6,678 nt of DNA from Clostridiales bacterium UBA4959. Lineage in GTDB: Bacteria > Bacillota > Clostridia > Oscillospirales > CAG-272. The stretch covers positions 1-6,678 of the forward strand of contig DHAH01000018.1 in assembly GCA_002397345.1 (NCBI GenBank), given 5' to 3'. Under the pieces are notes generated by a model. The model made no database searches. It was not told the origin of the DNA and saw only the letters and a program-made list of their open reading frames with translations. The position numbers and the translations under genes were made by a program. Within the stretch, counting starts at the first letter, position 1, and every line of letters begins with the position of its first letter. Of the stretch, positions 6,457 through 6,678 are shown piece after piece.

Positions 6457-6678
6457 ATGCTGGTGCTTATAACATATGACGTAAACACAGAGGATGCGAC
6501 AGGGCGTAAACGCCTGCGCCGAGTGGCAAAACAATGCGTAAACTACGGACAGCGAGTCCAAAATTCGGTGTTCGAATGCCAGCTTGACGCAGCTAAATTG
6601 CGTGAAGTGGAGAATATTCTTGTGAAAATTATCGACCGCAAACTATCACGTTCGGGGTCGATAATTTTCACAAGAATA
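6457..6678 (+). CDS. cas2: Cas2, adaptation complex subunit (3' end cut, terminal part suspect)
   Basis: Cas2 forms the central dimer that bridges two Cas1 dimers and measures the prespacer. The 74 visible residues begin MLVLITYDVNTE, with Asp8 of the ferredoxin-like fold, and continue with the strongly conserved QCVNYGQRVQNSVFEC (26-41). Through about Asp60 (KIID) the sequence is typical of I-C Cas2. After that the expected stretch resembling KDSLRFYxLG is absent; residues 63-74 read LSRSGSIIFTRI. The bases behind the last part are the exact reverse complement of cas2 bases 6615-6637. The gene either continues differently in the real genome, with the window end being an artefact, or has suffered an inverted duplication. 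No stop codon is reached. A full I-C Cas2 would be about 95 residues. Confidence 0.92.
   Translation, partial: MLVLITYDVNTEDATGRKRLRRVAKQCVNYGQRVQNSVFECQLDAAKLREVENILVKIIDRKLSRSGSIIFTRI
6615..6678. repeat. Perfect 23-bp inverted repeat ending exactly at the window edge
   Basis: Bases 6656-6678 are the exact reverse complement of 6615-6637, around an 18-base loop (6638-6655). The first arm is normal cas2 coding sequence; the second arm does not encode Cas2-like residues. Pairing is still perfect at the last base, so the repeat may extend beyond the window. It is not a CRISPR repeat or a terminator. The most likely explanation is a foldback chimera at a contig end. Confidence 0.93.

Larger units (their letters stand above)
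1..6678 (+). other. Type I-C CRISPR-Cas operon (both ends incomplete)
   Basis: Seven cas genes lie head to tail on one strand in the canonical I-C order: interference genes cas3, cas5c, cas8c, cas7c, then adaptation genes cas4, cas1, cas2. The longest gap is 32 bases (cas3-cas5) and three joints overlap, so a single transcript is likely. No promoter is visible because the operon start lies left of the window. No CRISPR repeat is present; in I-C loci the array normally follows cas2, which is cut by the right edge. No cas6 is present, as expected where Cas5c does the RNA processing. The system looks intact for every gene fully contained in the window. Confidence 0.97.

Noticed and set aside
1..6678. 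A new kind of defence or mobile system hidden among the genes
   Set aside because: Every open stretch is accounted for by standard type I-C cas genes on one strand, with no extra gene and no gap larger than 32 bases.

Overview
The window is almost entirely one plus-strand CRISPR-Cas operon of type I-C (formerly the Dvulg subtype), in the standard order cas3-cas5c-cas8c-cas7c-cas4-cas1-cas2. Both ends cut through genes. At the left edge cas3 starts at its Walker A motif, so the HD nuclease half is missing. At the right edge cas2 runs out at residue 74. No CRISPR array, transposon, tRNA or rRNA is visible, and no intergenic gap exceeds 32 bases. The assignment to I-C rests on Csd1 (Cas8c), Csd2 (Cas7c) and a Cas5 of the pre-crRNA-processing kind, with no cas6 present.

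The host is probably a bacterium with strong Shine-Dalgarno use and mixed base composition, such as a member of Clostridia/Firmicutes from an anaerobic community. This is a weak inference from AGGAGG/GAGGTGA-type ribosome sites and overall protein similarity as I remember it. A fragment starting and ending mid-gene looks like a metagenomic contig.

Layout: 1-1404 cas3 (helicase part); 1437-2096 cas5c; 2093-3859 cas8c, with an internal in-frame start at 3446 that very likely makes the small subunit Cas11c; 3831-4757 cas7c; 4745-5407 cas4; 5418-6449 cas1; 6457-6678 cas2 (partial). Genes overlap by 4, 29 and 13 bases at the cas5/cas8, cas8/cas7 and cas7/cas4 joints, so translation is probably coupled along one transcript.

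How the parts work together: Cas5c trims the array transcript and caps the crRNA 5' handle. Cas7c subunits form the backbone along the spacer, Cas8c reads the PAM, and Cas11c forms the belly of Cascade. Cas3 is recruited to unwind and degrade the target. Cas4 trims and PAM-selects prespacers, and Cas1-Cas2 integrates them into an array that should lie beyond cas2.

This is a known system, not a new one. The two observations most worth checking are the internal Cas11c translation start and a perfect 23-bp inverted repeat exactly at the right end. That repeat replaces the expected Cas2 sequence and looks more like an assembly or library foldback than biology.
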